Shown here: positions 46,565 to 59,300 of the stretch, in pieces
Layout: each line of letters starts with the position of its first letter
Position numbering within the stretch: the stretch's first letter is position 1
From: Anaeramoeba flamelloides
Lineage: Eukaryota; Metamonada; Anaeramoebidae
Direction of reading: 5' to 3'
Length of the DNA stretch: 64,000 nt
Assembly (NCBI GenBank): GCA_027625915.1
Contig: JANTQA010000029.1
Coordinates: forward strand, 8,742,001-8,806,000
Notes under the pieces: generated by a model
Seen by the model: only the letters and a program-made list of their open reading frames with translations
Databases searched by the model: none
What the model was told of the DNA's origin: nothing
Translations under genes and position numbers: made by a program

Positions 46565-47301
46565 TTTAAAAATTTGTTGGAAACTTTCCGAAATGAGATC
46601 TAATTTGAAAAAAAGAAATAAGTGCTTTGTGGAGAGTGTTATTGTTTTAAGGGTTCATTTTTCTGCTTTTTTTTTTGTTAACAAATCAAAAGTATTTTAT
46701 GTTGACAAAAAGAAATGTAAAGTAGTTTCTTTTCTTTCAAAATGTACTCACTGATAAAAGCCAGTTGATTATAGTAGGGAAAACAATACAGGACCTTAGA
46801 AAAATCCCTGAAAAGATTTTTAATTATGAATATTTACGAAAATTGATGTATTATTTCAAATATTTAAAATCAAATCCTTTTTATAAACCAAATTTGAAAT
46901 GATCCTATTAAAAAACCTACGTAAAGTTCATTAAAGTATGATGTCTATAAAATACTCAATTTATTGTTTGATAGCATAAGTAGATCAATTCTTTTTTGAA
47001 AAACAATCCGGTTTTATTGAGGTTTACTTCGAGTTTGGAAAATGGTAATTTTTTTTCTTGTTTTTTTATTGATTTAATACTGTATTGAACAAGTTTAATT
47101 TCCTTAATCATCATTCTAATAAGTGGGTGAGTTATAATTTTAAAAGGTTGTTTCAAATGGGAAAAAAGGATTTGGTTTTTAAATTAATCAACAATTTTCC
47201 TAAATATTCACAATTAAAAATCTTGTTAGGTATTATTTTCATGTCCGGTATTTTTTTCACTACTTTATATCAATTTTATGTGTACAATTGGATTTTTAAG
47301 G
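46565..47301. other. Intergenic, no supported gene
   Basis: Two overlapping reading frames on opposite strands (47085-47309 + without ATG at its start; 46956-47156 -) have no recognisable domain. The rest is AT-rich. Confidence 0.35.
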
Positions 47302-47303
47302 TA

Positions 47304-47780
47304 CAGTAGTGTAAATAACCCGTGTTGACAACCTTTAACCCCTTACTAAAATTTAACTCGCTTTTTTTTTCAGACTTGGGTATTGTAAATAGGAAAACTT
47401 AGATATATTCTTGGTTCGGATTTAAATTAACTTTAGAGGTTAGATCTTTGATTAATTGAAATAGCTCATAAATATTAAATACTTTTATTACAAAAATTTT
47501 TTCATATTTACAAAATATCTGAGATTAATGTGATCTTTTTAAAAAAAAATTCAAAAAAAGAAATTAATCTCAATTATTTTCTCAAATAATTACATTTTAA
47601 TCTTTCCATATCTTCATAATTCTTTTTTAAGATTTATTTAAAAAACAATATTTCTTGTTTATATACTGTTTTCATCCCATTGATTTGTTTCTTTTATTTC
47701 TAGAGTCAGCCAATATTTTTTGAATGAGTTAAATTTTAGTAATGGGTTAAAATAAAAAACACGGGTTATTTACACCAGTG
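47304..47780. mobile_element. Tc1/mariner-type MITE (family M1), copy 2
   Basis: 477 bp flanked by TA (47302-47303 and 47781-47782), with ends CAGTAGTGTAAATAACCC and, inverted, CACTGGTGTAAATAACCC. It is colinear over its length with 1793-2267. No ORF. Confidence 0.85.
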
Positions 47781-47782
47781 TA

Positions 47783-48140
47783 AATGATTTTATTTTTATG
47801 ATTAAAAATACATATATTAACTTTAAAGGAATGTTGAATTTTTAACTCAGGTTCTGTTTTTAATATTTAAAGTTTTTTTTTTACGAAAATTCGTCATTTT
47901 GTAAAACTATTTCGATAAATTCAAATTTCAAATTTTAAACTTGTTTAGTTTAAAAAAACATTTCGTTTGTTAGAATTATTTCCCACTTCATATTAAAATT
48001 TTCTAGAGTTGATGGTAATGGGATAAATATTCTTTCAGAGAACTTTGAAAGTGAGAGAAACAAGGTTAAAACCATAGCTGTTTAAATTTAATTTATTTTG
48101 TTTGAAAATTTTGAAAAGTTTTTAACAATTGATACCTTGG
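47783..48140. other. Short spacer between transposons, nothing recognised
   Basis: AT-rich sequence between MITE M1 copy 2 and element T copy 1. Confidence 0.35.
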
Positions 48141-48612
48141 CTGTTGTCAAAAAAAAGTATGAAAAAAAATTTAATACGTGTTTCAAAACAAAAAGTGTGC
48201 TTTTTGTTATAGAAGACCTATATATCAACCGATCAAAGAACTGATAATAAACCCTAAAAAAATATGGTATTGGTTTCTTAAAGTTCTATTATTTAAAAAG
48301 AAATTCTAAAAATAAAGGATCAAATTGCAAAATTTATCTCAAAAAATAGAGTAAATTTGTTGAGAAAATTTTAATCAAAAAACAAAACATTTCAAAAAAA
48401 TTGAGAAAATTACAAAAAATTTTCAACTATTTACATTCATAATTTTAATTTTACTGAAACTAACCCTACCTTTACTGTCAAAATTGATTTGAACTTAGGT
48501 ATACTATTGGGTAGTAGACTGGGTGTTGCCTTGGAACAAGAAGAAAAAAAAGCACGGATAACATTTTGAAACATGGATTATAGTCTTTGTGTATACATTA
48601 TTTTGATCACTG
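48141..48612 (-). mobile_element. TA-flanked MITE (family T), copy 1
   Basis: 472 bp ending with ATTATTTTGATCACTG followed by TA; the other end is CTGTTGTCAAAAAAAAGTAT. It is an inverted copy of 49128-50630 once the 1032-bp insert U is removed (471 bp). Tc1/mariner-type by its CAGTG end and TA target. No ORF. Confidence 0.75.
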
Positions 48613-49127
48613 TAATTTAGTGAATTTTTGAATTTAGAGGTTAAGTACATTTTTCAAATTTTGAGTGCCACGTTTATGTGAAACTAAATGATTCAAATCA
48701 TATCTTTAGCCAAATATATTGATATTTTAAAAACACAGAAGTGGAATATATCAAAGAATAATATATGTCCATACCAACTAAAAAATGGAATTCAAAAAAA
48801 AAGAAAAGATTGGGCTTGAAAAAATAAATAAAAATCATTTATTTCAAGATCTTGTCTGTAACATTTAATACAATTACATATTTCTAATTTGGTTTTATCT
48901 TTACATTCTTCATCGAAATAATTTTGTTTCGGACAATTTTTGATTAACAAATTATTTATATTTCTAAAGAATTTGCAAAATGGATATAACTTTCCTATTT
49001 TCATTTTATTCATCTAATTCTTGATTGGTAAAGAAAATATGATATTTATTAAATTAATATTCAGAAATAAAGATTTATCGGGTGAATTTGTTTGATTTTA
49101 TAGTTATTTATTTTCAGCACTACAGTG

Positions 49128-50630
49128 ATCAAAATAATGCATATAAACTCAATTCCAAAAAATGGGACACAAAAAAAAAATTACATTAATAAAAATATAC
49201 TCCAAAATGCATGATATTTGAACATTAAAATACTAAAAGACCCGAAAATATTTAATTAATACTATTTATATATTTTATAATAAATTTAAAATTCAATTCG
49301 AAAAATAAAAAAGAAAAAATAAAAAAAAGTGTGCCCCTATTTTTGGAACACGGTTACCAAAAAATCCATTTTTATTGAAAGAAAAATTCATAAAAACTAT
49401 TAATAGATTCAGCTTGTCTTTTGATAACTAAATCTATCCTTTTAAATATAGAGTTTACTAATTATCTTCGGTTTCCCAACTCAAAGTATTTCATACATTA
49501 GTACAAATTTTAAAAATTCGTCTTCGTTTTTTGGTTACAATTTTTCAGTTTAGTATCCATAAATTCTCAATTGGATTTAAATCTTGTGGAATTGGGGGTC
49601 AAGGGTCCAGAACATTACATACCTGATTTAAGTAAGTTTGAGTTTTTTTTTTGAGGTATGTGGACAAGCTCCATCCTTTTGGAAAATCCATTTCAACTCA
49701 CTATATTCTGAATTAGCGAGTTGAATTTCCTTTGATTTTTTTGATAATATCATTAATCATACATTCAGTATTCACACTTCCATTAATAATAATAAGGTCT
49801 GGTTGTAGGCCATGTGTCCTAGCACACCATATCATGATTTTTTTTCAAAAAAAATTTTTCTCCATAAAAAAAGAATCTTTTTTCTTTTTGAGAGAAAAAA
49901 AAACATTTTTTTTTGTGATCAGAATGAAAACTTTTAAATTTTCATTTTAAAGTGATTTTGAGATTTTCGAAAAGTTTTGAAAAAAAAATTTTTTTTTTCT
50001 TTGAAAAAAAAGAATCCAAAAAAAATCAAAAAATAATGAAAAAAAATGATAAATAATTAACTTTAAAATTATTTACATTGATTGTTAATATCTAATGTTT
50101 CTATTTAAGAGTCAAATATCACTTTTCTTGGAATTAAATTGATTTTGAAGGTGTGCCCCAATTTTTGGAATTGAGTTTACAACAAAGATAATCGGTGTTT
50201 CAAAATATAATCGGTGTTTTTTTTTTTTTCCTTTTAATCCCAATCAACCTTCAATCCACTACCAAATAGTATATCAAAGTTCAAATCAATTTTGATAGTA
50301 AAGCTTCTGGATATTTTCAGTAAAATTTAAATTAGAAATGTAATTTGTTGAAAATTTTTCAGAATATTCTCACTTTTTTTTATGTTTTTTTGATGACCAA
50401 AATTTCAGAAAAATTAACTTTATTTTTTGATATTAATTTTGCAATTTGATCCCGCATTTTTAGAATTTCTTTTTAAATAATAGAACTTTAAGAAACCAAT
50501 ACTATATTTAATTTGAGTTTATTGTTGGTTTCTTTGATCGGTTGGTGTATAGGTCTTCTATAACAAAAAAGCACACTTTTTATTATGAAATACGTATTAA
50601 ATTTTTTTGCAGATTTTATTTTGACTAAAG
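49128..50630 (+). mobile_element. TA-flanked MITE (family T), copy 2, interrupted by mariner-like element U
   Basis: It starts CAGTGATCAAAATAATGC after TA (49126-49127) and ends ATTTTGACTAAAG before TA (50631-50632). Minus the insert at 49146-50177 it is 471 bp and matches copy 1 in inverted orientation. It interrupts P2 copy C, which resumes directly on both sides. Confidence 0.75.
49146..50177 (-). mobile_element. Tc1/mariner transposon relic U with transposase remains
   Basis: 1032 bp between TA dinucleotides, with inverted ends AACTCAATTCCAAAAA and, inverted, AACTCAATTCCAAAAAT. On the minus strand between about 49830 and 49430 the transposase signature is readable across broken frames: IMIWCARTHGLQPDLIIING, then FQKDGACPHTSKK (second Asp of the DDE/D triad) and PPIPQDLNPIENLW (third acidic region). 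Stops and frame changes separate the blocks and the N-terminal DNA-binding part is not recognised, so it cannot move by itself. It is the innermost of three nested elements. Confidence 0.8.
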
Positions 50631-51360
50631 TAAAAGGATAACTCAATATAATTAGAAATGTTGATTCAAATTGTTTCTAAAAAATTCTTATTCTTTGGGT
50701 TGAATCTTTTCTAACGGTTTTTTTTTTAATTCCAAGAATTCAATCCCTTTTTCTTTAATTTTTGAAATAGTATTCTGCAAGTTGGTTTTGTTTGCTTAAA
50801 ATATTTGAAAAAAGAATAATGAAAACAAATTTGGAAAAATATGTTTTGTAAAAAATAATAATAAATAGTAATGGGGCAGGAAATTCAAGGAGTATAATTG
50901 TTTATATTCATACAAATTAAGAAGATAAAGTATAAACAAATCTTCGAAAATAGGTTTTATCAAATTTTTTTTTTCATTCTTGATTTCAACAATTTTATTT
51001 GAAATGGTGATCTTTTGTGTTTGGTCTTCCAAAAGAAAATATTTGTTTCAAATAAACATCTTTTGGGGTCTATTTTTTAGTATACTGTTTCGTTAATTTC
51101 GATTAATTTCCACTCATTTTTAGAAACACATTTCTAGATCCAAAACCAATTTTATAAAAATCAAATTTTAATTCAAAAAAATCAAAAAATGAAACATTCA
51201 ACTCTGAATTACTCAAGGATTCTTTTTCTTATGACAAATTGAGCAGCGAAAACTATTTTGGTTTCAAAGATTCGAAATCTGGTGGCACTCATGATATATT
51301 TTTTAGTAATGTTCACTCAATTAAAATTTTTCAAATGGTCAAATATACATCCTTCCTTAA

Positions 51361-53393
51361 ATCCAAAATAATCGGAAAATAGATAGTATTTTGTTTTTTC
51401 TTTAAAGGCTGTTCTTTTCATTCCAATTGTTTCTATTTACAATAGTAGATTTGATTTCATACAGAAAATAAAATTAGGATTATCCCTAAGTTACTATTAA
51501 CTCTAATTTATTTTTTTATCCCAAAGCTAATAGAGTAATTCTTCACACAAAGATAAGATTAAATAAGATAATCAACATCATTTATCAGCTTTAGAGAAAT
51601 GATTTATCATTTTTAACAGTGTTCATTTTTTCCAATTAAATTATCAGTCAAAAGATCTGGTCCTTTTTTGTTTGGATTTTTGGATCAAATTCGGAAAAAG
51701 TAAATTTTTCAAAAACTTGTTTATTTCGAAAAAAGTCTCTTTTTAGTAATTTCTGATTATTTATATTCACAAAAAACCTTGAAACTCTAATTTTATTTTG
51801 GATATACAATAAAAATAAATCAAATATTGAATAATTGAAGATCTAAAAAAATTTATTATTTATTTTTATTCTATGATTATTAAATTGTCTTGAAATTTAA
51901 AAGGTTAGATAATATTCTTTTTCAAATATTTTGAGTATAAACACTGAATTTTTAGATTGAAATCAGTTATTGGATAATATCTATTTTTATTATTATTATT
52001 ATTATTATTAATTTGAATGAGTTATTTTTGTTTGAAAATCTTTAAAAAGTTGAGAAATAAGAATTAAACTTTTTGAATTCTTTTAACCTTGGGTTATTAA
52101 CAACCCACTGAAAGAATTAAGATTGGGTTATTAATTATAACTTAAAAATGATCTAATTAAAAAGATTTACTCTAGTTAATGAATTGAATTTTCCACAGGT
52201 TTTGAAAAAGTATTTTGAGAGATTTTAAAGGTTTATTGTTTGATTGGTTTGTAAGATTGTTATTTTTTTGTTAAAAAAAGATAAAAATGCGGAAAAAGTT
52301 CTTTATGTCAATAAAGAAATTATCTTTTTCAAAGTTAAAATAATTATTGTAATTTTATTTTGAAATTACTTAGATTTTATATCATTACAGTGTGGTTACT
52401 TTTTTAACAACTTCCTATACAGATATTAAAAAAATTTTTTTCTTCAAAGAAAATATTTTTTTTTTAAAAAATAATTCAAAAATATTTGGACTTTTAACTT
52501 TTCCAAAATGAAAAAGGAATCAAACTTTTAAAAACAATAATTCTTTTTCAAAAAAATAACATTAAAAATAAGCTTAGTGTTTGTTGTAATAATTTTTTAT
52601 ACTTGGTTTTTATATTTTAAGATTTGGTTAAATTGTTTTTGACTTTTCTCAAAGAATATTTTTTTTGTTTACTAGTCACTTAAACAAGTAAATTGTCATA
52701 TTTTCCAAAAGTTCAAAATACAAAATTTTTCATAATTTTTTAAAAATATATTCGTTAAAGAAAAAAAAAATCTGATTTATGTTTGAAACGACTGTACAAC
52801 AAGGCATCAATAAACTAAAAATCATAAAATATTATAATAAACCAGTTAAAAACAATATACTTAATTTCAAAAAAAAAAATGAAATAATTATTTGAAGCTT
52901 TGAAAAAATCATAATTTATTTCTTCAGACAAAAAACTCAAATCATTTTTTTCTTTTTATTGAACAAAAAAATACAATAATGAAAATTTAAAGATTTTCAC
53001 AAAAAATCCTTTTTTAAAAGTGTGGGAGATTCAAATTCTTATCTAAAGAAATATTTTTCCCTTCATGTAAATTATTTCTAAGCCTTGATTAATAAATCAA
53101 TCTTGATTCTTTAATTTTTTTTAGTAATAACCTAAAGATTAAAAAAATCAATAATTTTTATTATTATTCCTCAAACGTTTAAAAATATTTACAAGCAAAT
53201 AAAACATATTCAAATATCTTATCAAATAAAAATAGAAAATAAAAAAAAATACACAAATAACTTGTTTCAATAAACATAGTTTCATTATTTTTTTACATAA
53301 AAATTGAAATAAAAAAAAAATTATGGTAACTTGGAAAATATGTGAAATTTAATATTAACAAAAATAAATAAATAAATAATAAACAGATATAAA
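51361..53393. other. Long intergenic region, nothing recognised
   Basis: AT-rich, with a short ATT run near 51988-52010 and many homopolymers. No gene, RNA or repeat copy could be supported. It is the 3' flank of the EPG5 gene. Confidence 0.4.
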
Positions 53394-56300
53394 TCACTTA
53401 TTTGTATTTTGGTTGAAAATATTTTGTTTCTGAATGACCCTTTGTTCGTTATCAAATTCTTCAAGTGGTATTTGGTCAACTTTTTCAAATAAATTTAAAA
53501 AATATATATTTTGTGGGGCAAAATACTTGGTTGATATAAATAATAAATAGGGTAAATATTCATAAGGGTTTTTATGATCTATATTTTGGAATGTTTGTAA
53601 AAATGATTGTAAATATACGTGGTATTTGTTATATTTTTTGTTTTTAAGTAATGATGTATACTTTTTCAAAGAATTTTGTGCAATTTTTTGTTTTTTCTCT
53701 TTCAAATCCACGTATTCAAAAAACTTTATTTTAGATGAATAGGCAAAAACCAAGTTTAAATAGTTTGCAAGGGTGTAAAATAGCAACTTATCATGAATTT
53801 TTAGTTCTTTTTCAAGGTTTTCCTTTTGGCTATTGCCTATGAATAAATCGGTCCACCTTTTAGGTATGAATATGAAATCATTTCTATTTTTTAGAAAAAA
53901 ATTTTCGTCATTTACAAATGATTCTGCTCTTTTTAATATTTTTGTATAAAGATAAAACAATATGATTATTTTAATTGTTAGAAAAGGTTTCAATTTTAAT
54001 TTTAAAAAAAAATTCTTCAAATTTAAAATTATAATTTTAAGTTGGTCAGAATCTACTTTGAATAATATTTGTCTTAAATATAAATATAACATTAATAATT
54101 TTTTTATTTTAAAATTTTTTTGAATAATTTGTTCATAATAATTTTGGTATTTATCTGTGGTAATATACTGATCAATATTTTTAATTGATATTGTTTTTTC
54201 CTTCGCGTATTTATAATAAATATGTAGAATATTTTCACCAAGTGTAAATACATCTTCAATAGTGTCTTGGTTCATTATCCCTGTTAAAACCTTAAGAAAT
54301 ATCAAACATTTCTCAGTGTGTTTGGATAAGTACTTGTAAAGGAATTGAGTAAATATTTTACTGTTTTGTTTTTTCGGGATATATATAGCTAATAAATTTT
54401 TCACTGATTCTAATTGTATTGTCGTATTATTTGTGTTTTGAGAATCTTCTAGTAATAATGGTCTATTAAAAGCAAGATCTTTGGTAGGATTTTTTGTATT
54501 GATTTCGCTTTCTTTCATTATTTCGATCATCTCTCCAGTTCCATTATCTATTATCTCAATGTTTCCATTTTTGTTAATATTTTTGCCCAATTGTTTAATT
54601 TTTTGTGTTTTAATCTTATTTATATTGTGATCAATAGGCTTCTTATTCCTGGGAAATATCAATGTTATCAAACGATTCATGATTTCTTTTATATTTTTGT
54701 CTGTGAAATTAAATTTGAAATTTAACTCATTCTCTTTTTGATACATTGAATTGAGTACAATTGTAATTATTAATTTGATATAAAGCGGTTGAAATTTCAA
54801 TCTAGTATTTATTTTTCCAAATTTAAAAAGAAAATTAAAAAGAATTAATAAATGATTTTTGTTATTTAAAAGGCTCTCAGGTATTTTTCGAAAGGTAAAT
54901 TGAACAAGTGAATCAGTATTTTCATCAATAATTTTTGGAAAACCTTTGTTCAAAAATTCATTAATCCATATTTTGTAGTTCTGAAAATTAAATTGCAAAT
55001 CCTGAGGTAATTGGTTGAGAAATTGTAATAATTGTTCAAAATTTAAGATTTTTGAGTTTACTATTTTTTCATTATTTAATATTATCCAAATTAAATTAAA
55101 AAATTTTTCCACCATTTGGTTATCATTTTTTATAATTAGCCACTCTAATTTTAAAAATATATTACTTATCAAGTCTTCAAGTCCATTTTTTGTTATTTGG
55201 ATAAAATCGTTAATAATTTTATTTGTAAGTTTCAATCTATCCCAGGGAAAGACCCTGAATAATATTTGACCAAATTTCTTAATTAGAAAAATATTTTTAA
55301 TTCGGTATATTCTATTTATAAATAAATTCCAAAAATTATTTATCATATTATCATCAAGATCCTTCCATTTAATTTTTACAATCATACCAAATATTAAATT
55401 TGCCCATATATTATGGGAATTGGTAAATAAGATATTAATTCTTTCTTCAGTTATGGTTAATTGTTCCCAAGGATAATTTACCATTGAAGCGATTAGATTT
55501 TTAATTGTATTTTGAAAACTCAGTTCTTCGTTTTGAAAATTATTTCTATTCAACTGTTTTGCAAAATTAATATAATCTAAATTATGGTTCTGAAATAATT
55601 TGTATATAAAAGTATCCCAAAAGTATTCAAATAATTGAATATTCTCTTTCCAGTCGATTTTTGCCAAGATATAATTTATTAAAATTAGCCAAATTGATTG
55701 AATTTGACTTGAAAATTGTTTAATTTTTTGTTGATTGATCATTAATTTCTCCCAGGGATAATTTTTCATTGTTTTGATTATTTTTTTATTATTCAAAATA
55801 TCGTTATTATTAAAAAGATTTATAATAAAAATATTCCAAAATTCTTCAAATAATTGAATATTCTCTCCCCAATTAATTTTTTTCAAGATATAATTTATTA
55901 ATTTTATCCAATTGGATTGAATTTGACTTGAAAATTGTTTAATTTTTTGTTGATTGATCATTAATTTCTCCCAGGGATAATTTTTCATTGTTTTCAAATA
56001 TGGTTGAATTAATTTTTTGCTTTTAATTGTATCTGAATTAATCAATTTAATAACAAATTGATTCCAAAAATATTCAAATAATTGAATATTCTCTCCCCAA
56101 TTAATTTTTTTCAAGATAAAATTGACTAATGTTGACCAATTGGAGTTAATTTGTCTTGAAAATTGTTTAATTTTTTCTTTTGTAATTTTTAATTTCTCCC
56201 AGGGATACTCCCCCATTGTTTCTGTCAAAAAAGCAATATATTTTGGGTTTATCTCTTGATACCGAAACAGTTTAAGGACCATTCGATTCCAAAAGTGTTC

Positions 56301-59300
56301 AAATAGTGTAATGTGTACTTTCCAATTAATACTTGATAAGATCTTATTTATTAAATCTCCCCATCCTATTGAAATGAGATTATAAAATTGTTTTATTTTT
56401 TGTTTTGTAACAATTAATTCGTTCCAGTCATATTTGATCAATATTTTGGTAATAAAGTCAATAATCTTTTTTTCTCTATTTTTGATCATTTCTTGATTAA
56501 AATAAATCCATAATTCTTCTATGATATTTGCCACCTTTTTATTCAAATCAAAGAACAATTTGACGAAATTGTTAATGACATATTCTGATTGAGGGTTCCT
56601 TCTAAATACACTTTTCCCCCCTTGTTCAGGATTTTTTGCAGATTCGAATTTCTCATTTTCACAATTATTGCCACAGGAATAAATACTAATTATTTTGTAG
56701 GTTTCAATTAAGGGCTTATATAAAAGTATAATCGAGCTAAAAATTTCTCTATTGGTAAAGTTATCTTGACTTTTTATTTCAATTTTGGCTTTTATTAATT
56801 GGTTGAATAAATCCATCATAGATCCATAATCTGTCAATTGGAATAAATTATATAAATTATTCTTTGGAAATATGCTATTCAATGTGTTTGTAAACAAATT
56901 TCCTGCATAAATAAGACTCTCGTTTATCTGAACAATATTTAAGTTTTCGATTGGAACATGTTCAAAAATTTTACATAAATTTAATGAATTTGAATAATCA
57001 AGATGCTTCTGAAAAGCATACTCAAAACATATTTTATAATATTTTGGGAATTTGAAACAAATAAATTCATGCAAGTGTTTACTTATTAACTGATATATCT
57101 CTTTACTAACCTGGGGGAATGTTAGTATTATAAAAAATAAATCTAAATATTTCTTCAAGGGGTATTGATCTTCTGAAACTAGATCTCTTGGGAAATAATG
57201 CTTGGCCCGTGATAACCATTTTCCAAAGTCAAACCTGCGCAATACATTTAATGTAGCTCGATCTGTCTGCCTAATAATATATTGTTCGATCACAAAACGA
57301 AAACACTGGAATATTGTCCTTGGATAATGATCAAAGATGATCAAATTAAGCAAAATACTTTGATGTTCCTCTTTTGTGGTCAGTAATGTGTAAATGAGGA
57401 TCGTGATATAGTATTGTGGATTTTTGAGTAATCTATTTAATCTATTTTGATAGAAAAAATAAATTTTTGTTCTTGGTATAATGCGAAGGTATCGAGTCAT
57501 TGTAACATTTGCTATCCTTTCTTTGAAATTTAAATATAAATATAATGCCTCTTTGAGGCACATATGACTATATTTAAATTGTATGTTATATATTAGTTTT
57601 TCGATATTTTCAATTATCTTTACGAAATCATCACCAACCATTTCCACTAAGCACTTATTGAGATTGTTCACATCATCAAGTTGACGAAAGGGGGGGATAC
57701 GTCCCACCAAAAATGGTTCAACCAAATAAAATTTAAATAGTACATTAACATAATGGTTAGTTGTTACTTTCTGGCCATAGTCTTCTTTCTCTGTGGTATA
57801 GTGAACTGTCTTTGTATGCTCGTAAATCCTTTCTTCGTTCTTCCACAATCCTGCAATCTCTTTGAAGAAATCATCAATTTGATACTTTTTCTCCTTCCAA
57901 TAATAGTTATAACTATCAATTGGGCCATTTAATTTGTTAAAGCTTGTCGCAATATCGTTTAATAAATTCATCGCTTCAATAGATATTAAATTCGTGTCCT
58001 TCGTTAATAACTTTGTTCTAATCCATCTTTGACATGATTTCTCTTTTGGATACGAAATCCACTTATTGATTGTTCTATTTAAAAATTCAGATTTTATCGG
58101 ATAATTACGCAAATTTTGATTATAATGTTCACAATTTTTCTCAATATTAAAATTGTTTTTACGATCCAATTTATCAAAATGGATATTTTCGATATTAGTA
58201 TTGGTGTTTGTATTATAATAATTAAAATTCACCTTTATTGAAGAATGATCCATATTTATTATATTTGACTGAAGATCGGAATTTAATTTATGATTTGAAA
58301 ATAAATCCCACCAAATTGATCGATCAATTTTAATCCAACCAAATAATGTGTTTTTCCCAATGATTTTGCTATGGAAGGTATAATTTTTCAAAAAATTAAG
58401 ATCAATTAACTCACATATTCGTGTGTGGCATATTTTTGTTAATTGACTTTTCTGATTTGAAAAAGGGCCAATTTGCTTTCCTTCAAATAAAAATTTCATT
58501 AGGGATAGTAGTATATCAAAATATTGATTCCTTTGTTGAGAATTCTTTTTTTTATTATTTTTATAATTCTGTATTTGGTTCTCAAGTAGATTGATAATAG
58601 TTGGTAAATATCGCATATTACATATTTGGCCAAACATTACCGGAATTTTCCAGCTGTTTTCTTCGATTTCACTGTATGATTTTAATGGCATTAAACCAAT
58701 GGACAACATTATTTGCAATGAAGGTAGAAATAAAGAATGGTCATTTTTTCCCAAGGTTTTCGAAAAATCAATCCATTGTGAAATAATTGTTAAACTGGAC
58801 TTTATTGTTTTTTTAATGATTTTTTCTCTTGTGATGTTCCGTCTGTAGATGGCCTTTGAAATTAACTCTGCTACTTTTCGAATTACACGTATTCGTAGAA
58901 TTAATTCAAGAAATAAAATCTCAAAATATAAATGTGGGTATTCCATCCAATCTTTTAAATCTTGAAATTTTTTTTTTTTTTTATAATATTCCAATGAAAT
59001 TGGGGCAAGGCTAAAATATTTAAATTTAAAATTTTTTTTTTTTTTTTTTAAGTTCTTTAATTCTTTGTGTCTGGTTCTTTCTTTGATTTTGCCATAATTG
59101 TCTCGTAGAAACTCATTAATAATTGGCCGGTGGTTAGAATACAGATGCGTTATCGAACAAATGTTATCTAATAATGCCAAATAACTTTTTAATTGATACC
59201 AATGCGAATTAAATTCAATAACATTTAACCAAAATTTTATTAAATCCTCAATTCCAAGTGTTGGCCGTTTGAAATAATTTCTTTGGTAAATTTGACTTGT

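Larger units (their letters stand above)
48633..51356 (-). mobile_element. TTAA-type DNA transposon (family P2), copy C, split by a nested insertion
   Basis: The two halves, about 48633-49127 and 50633-51356, together reproduce P2 copy B in reverse orientation. The 51356 end abuts TTAA (51357-51360); the other end is eroded. The half-elements carry reading frames at 50796-51032 and 48792-49013, whose translations match decayed frames of copy B (NKIVEIKNEKK, LNFLPHYYLLLF; KIGKLYPFCKFF, INDFYLFF). The 48792-49013 frame has paired cysteines (CNCIKC). The protein family is not recognised. Confidence 0.7.
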
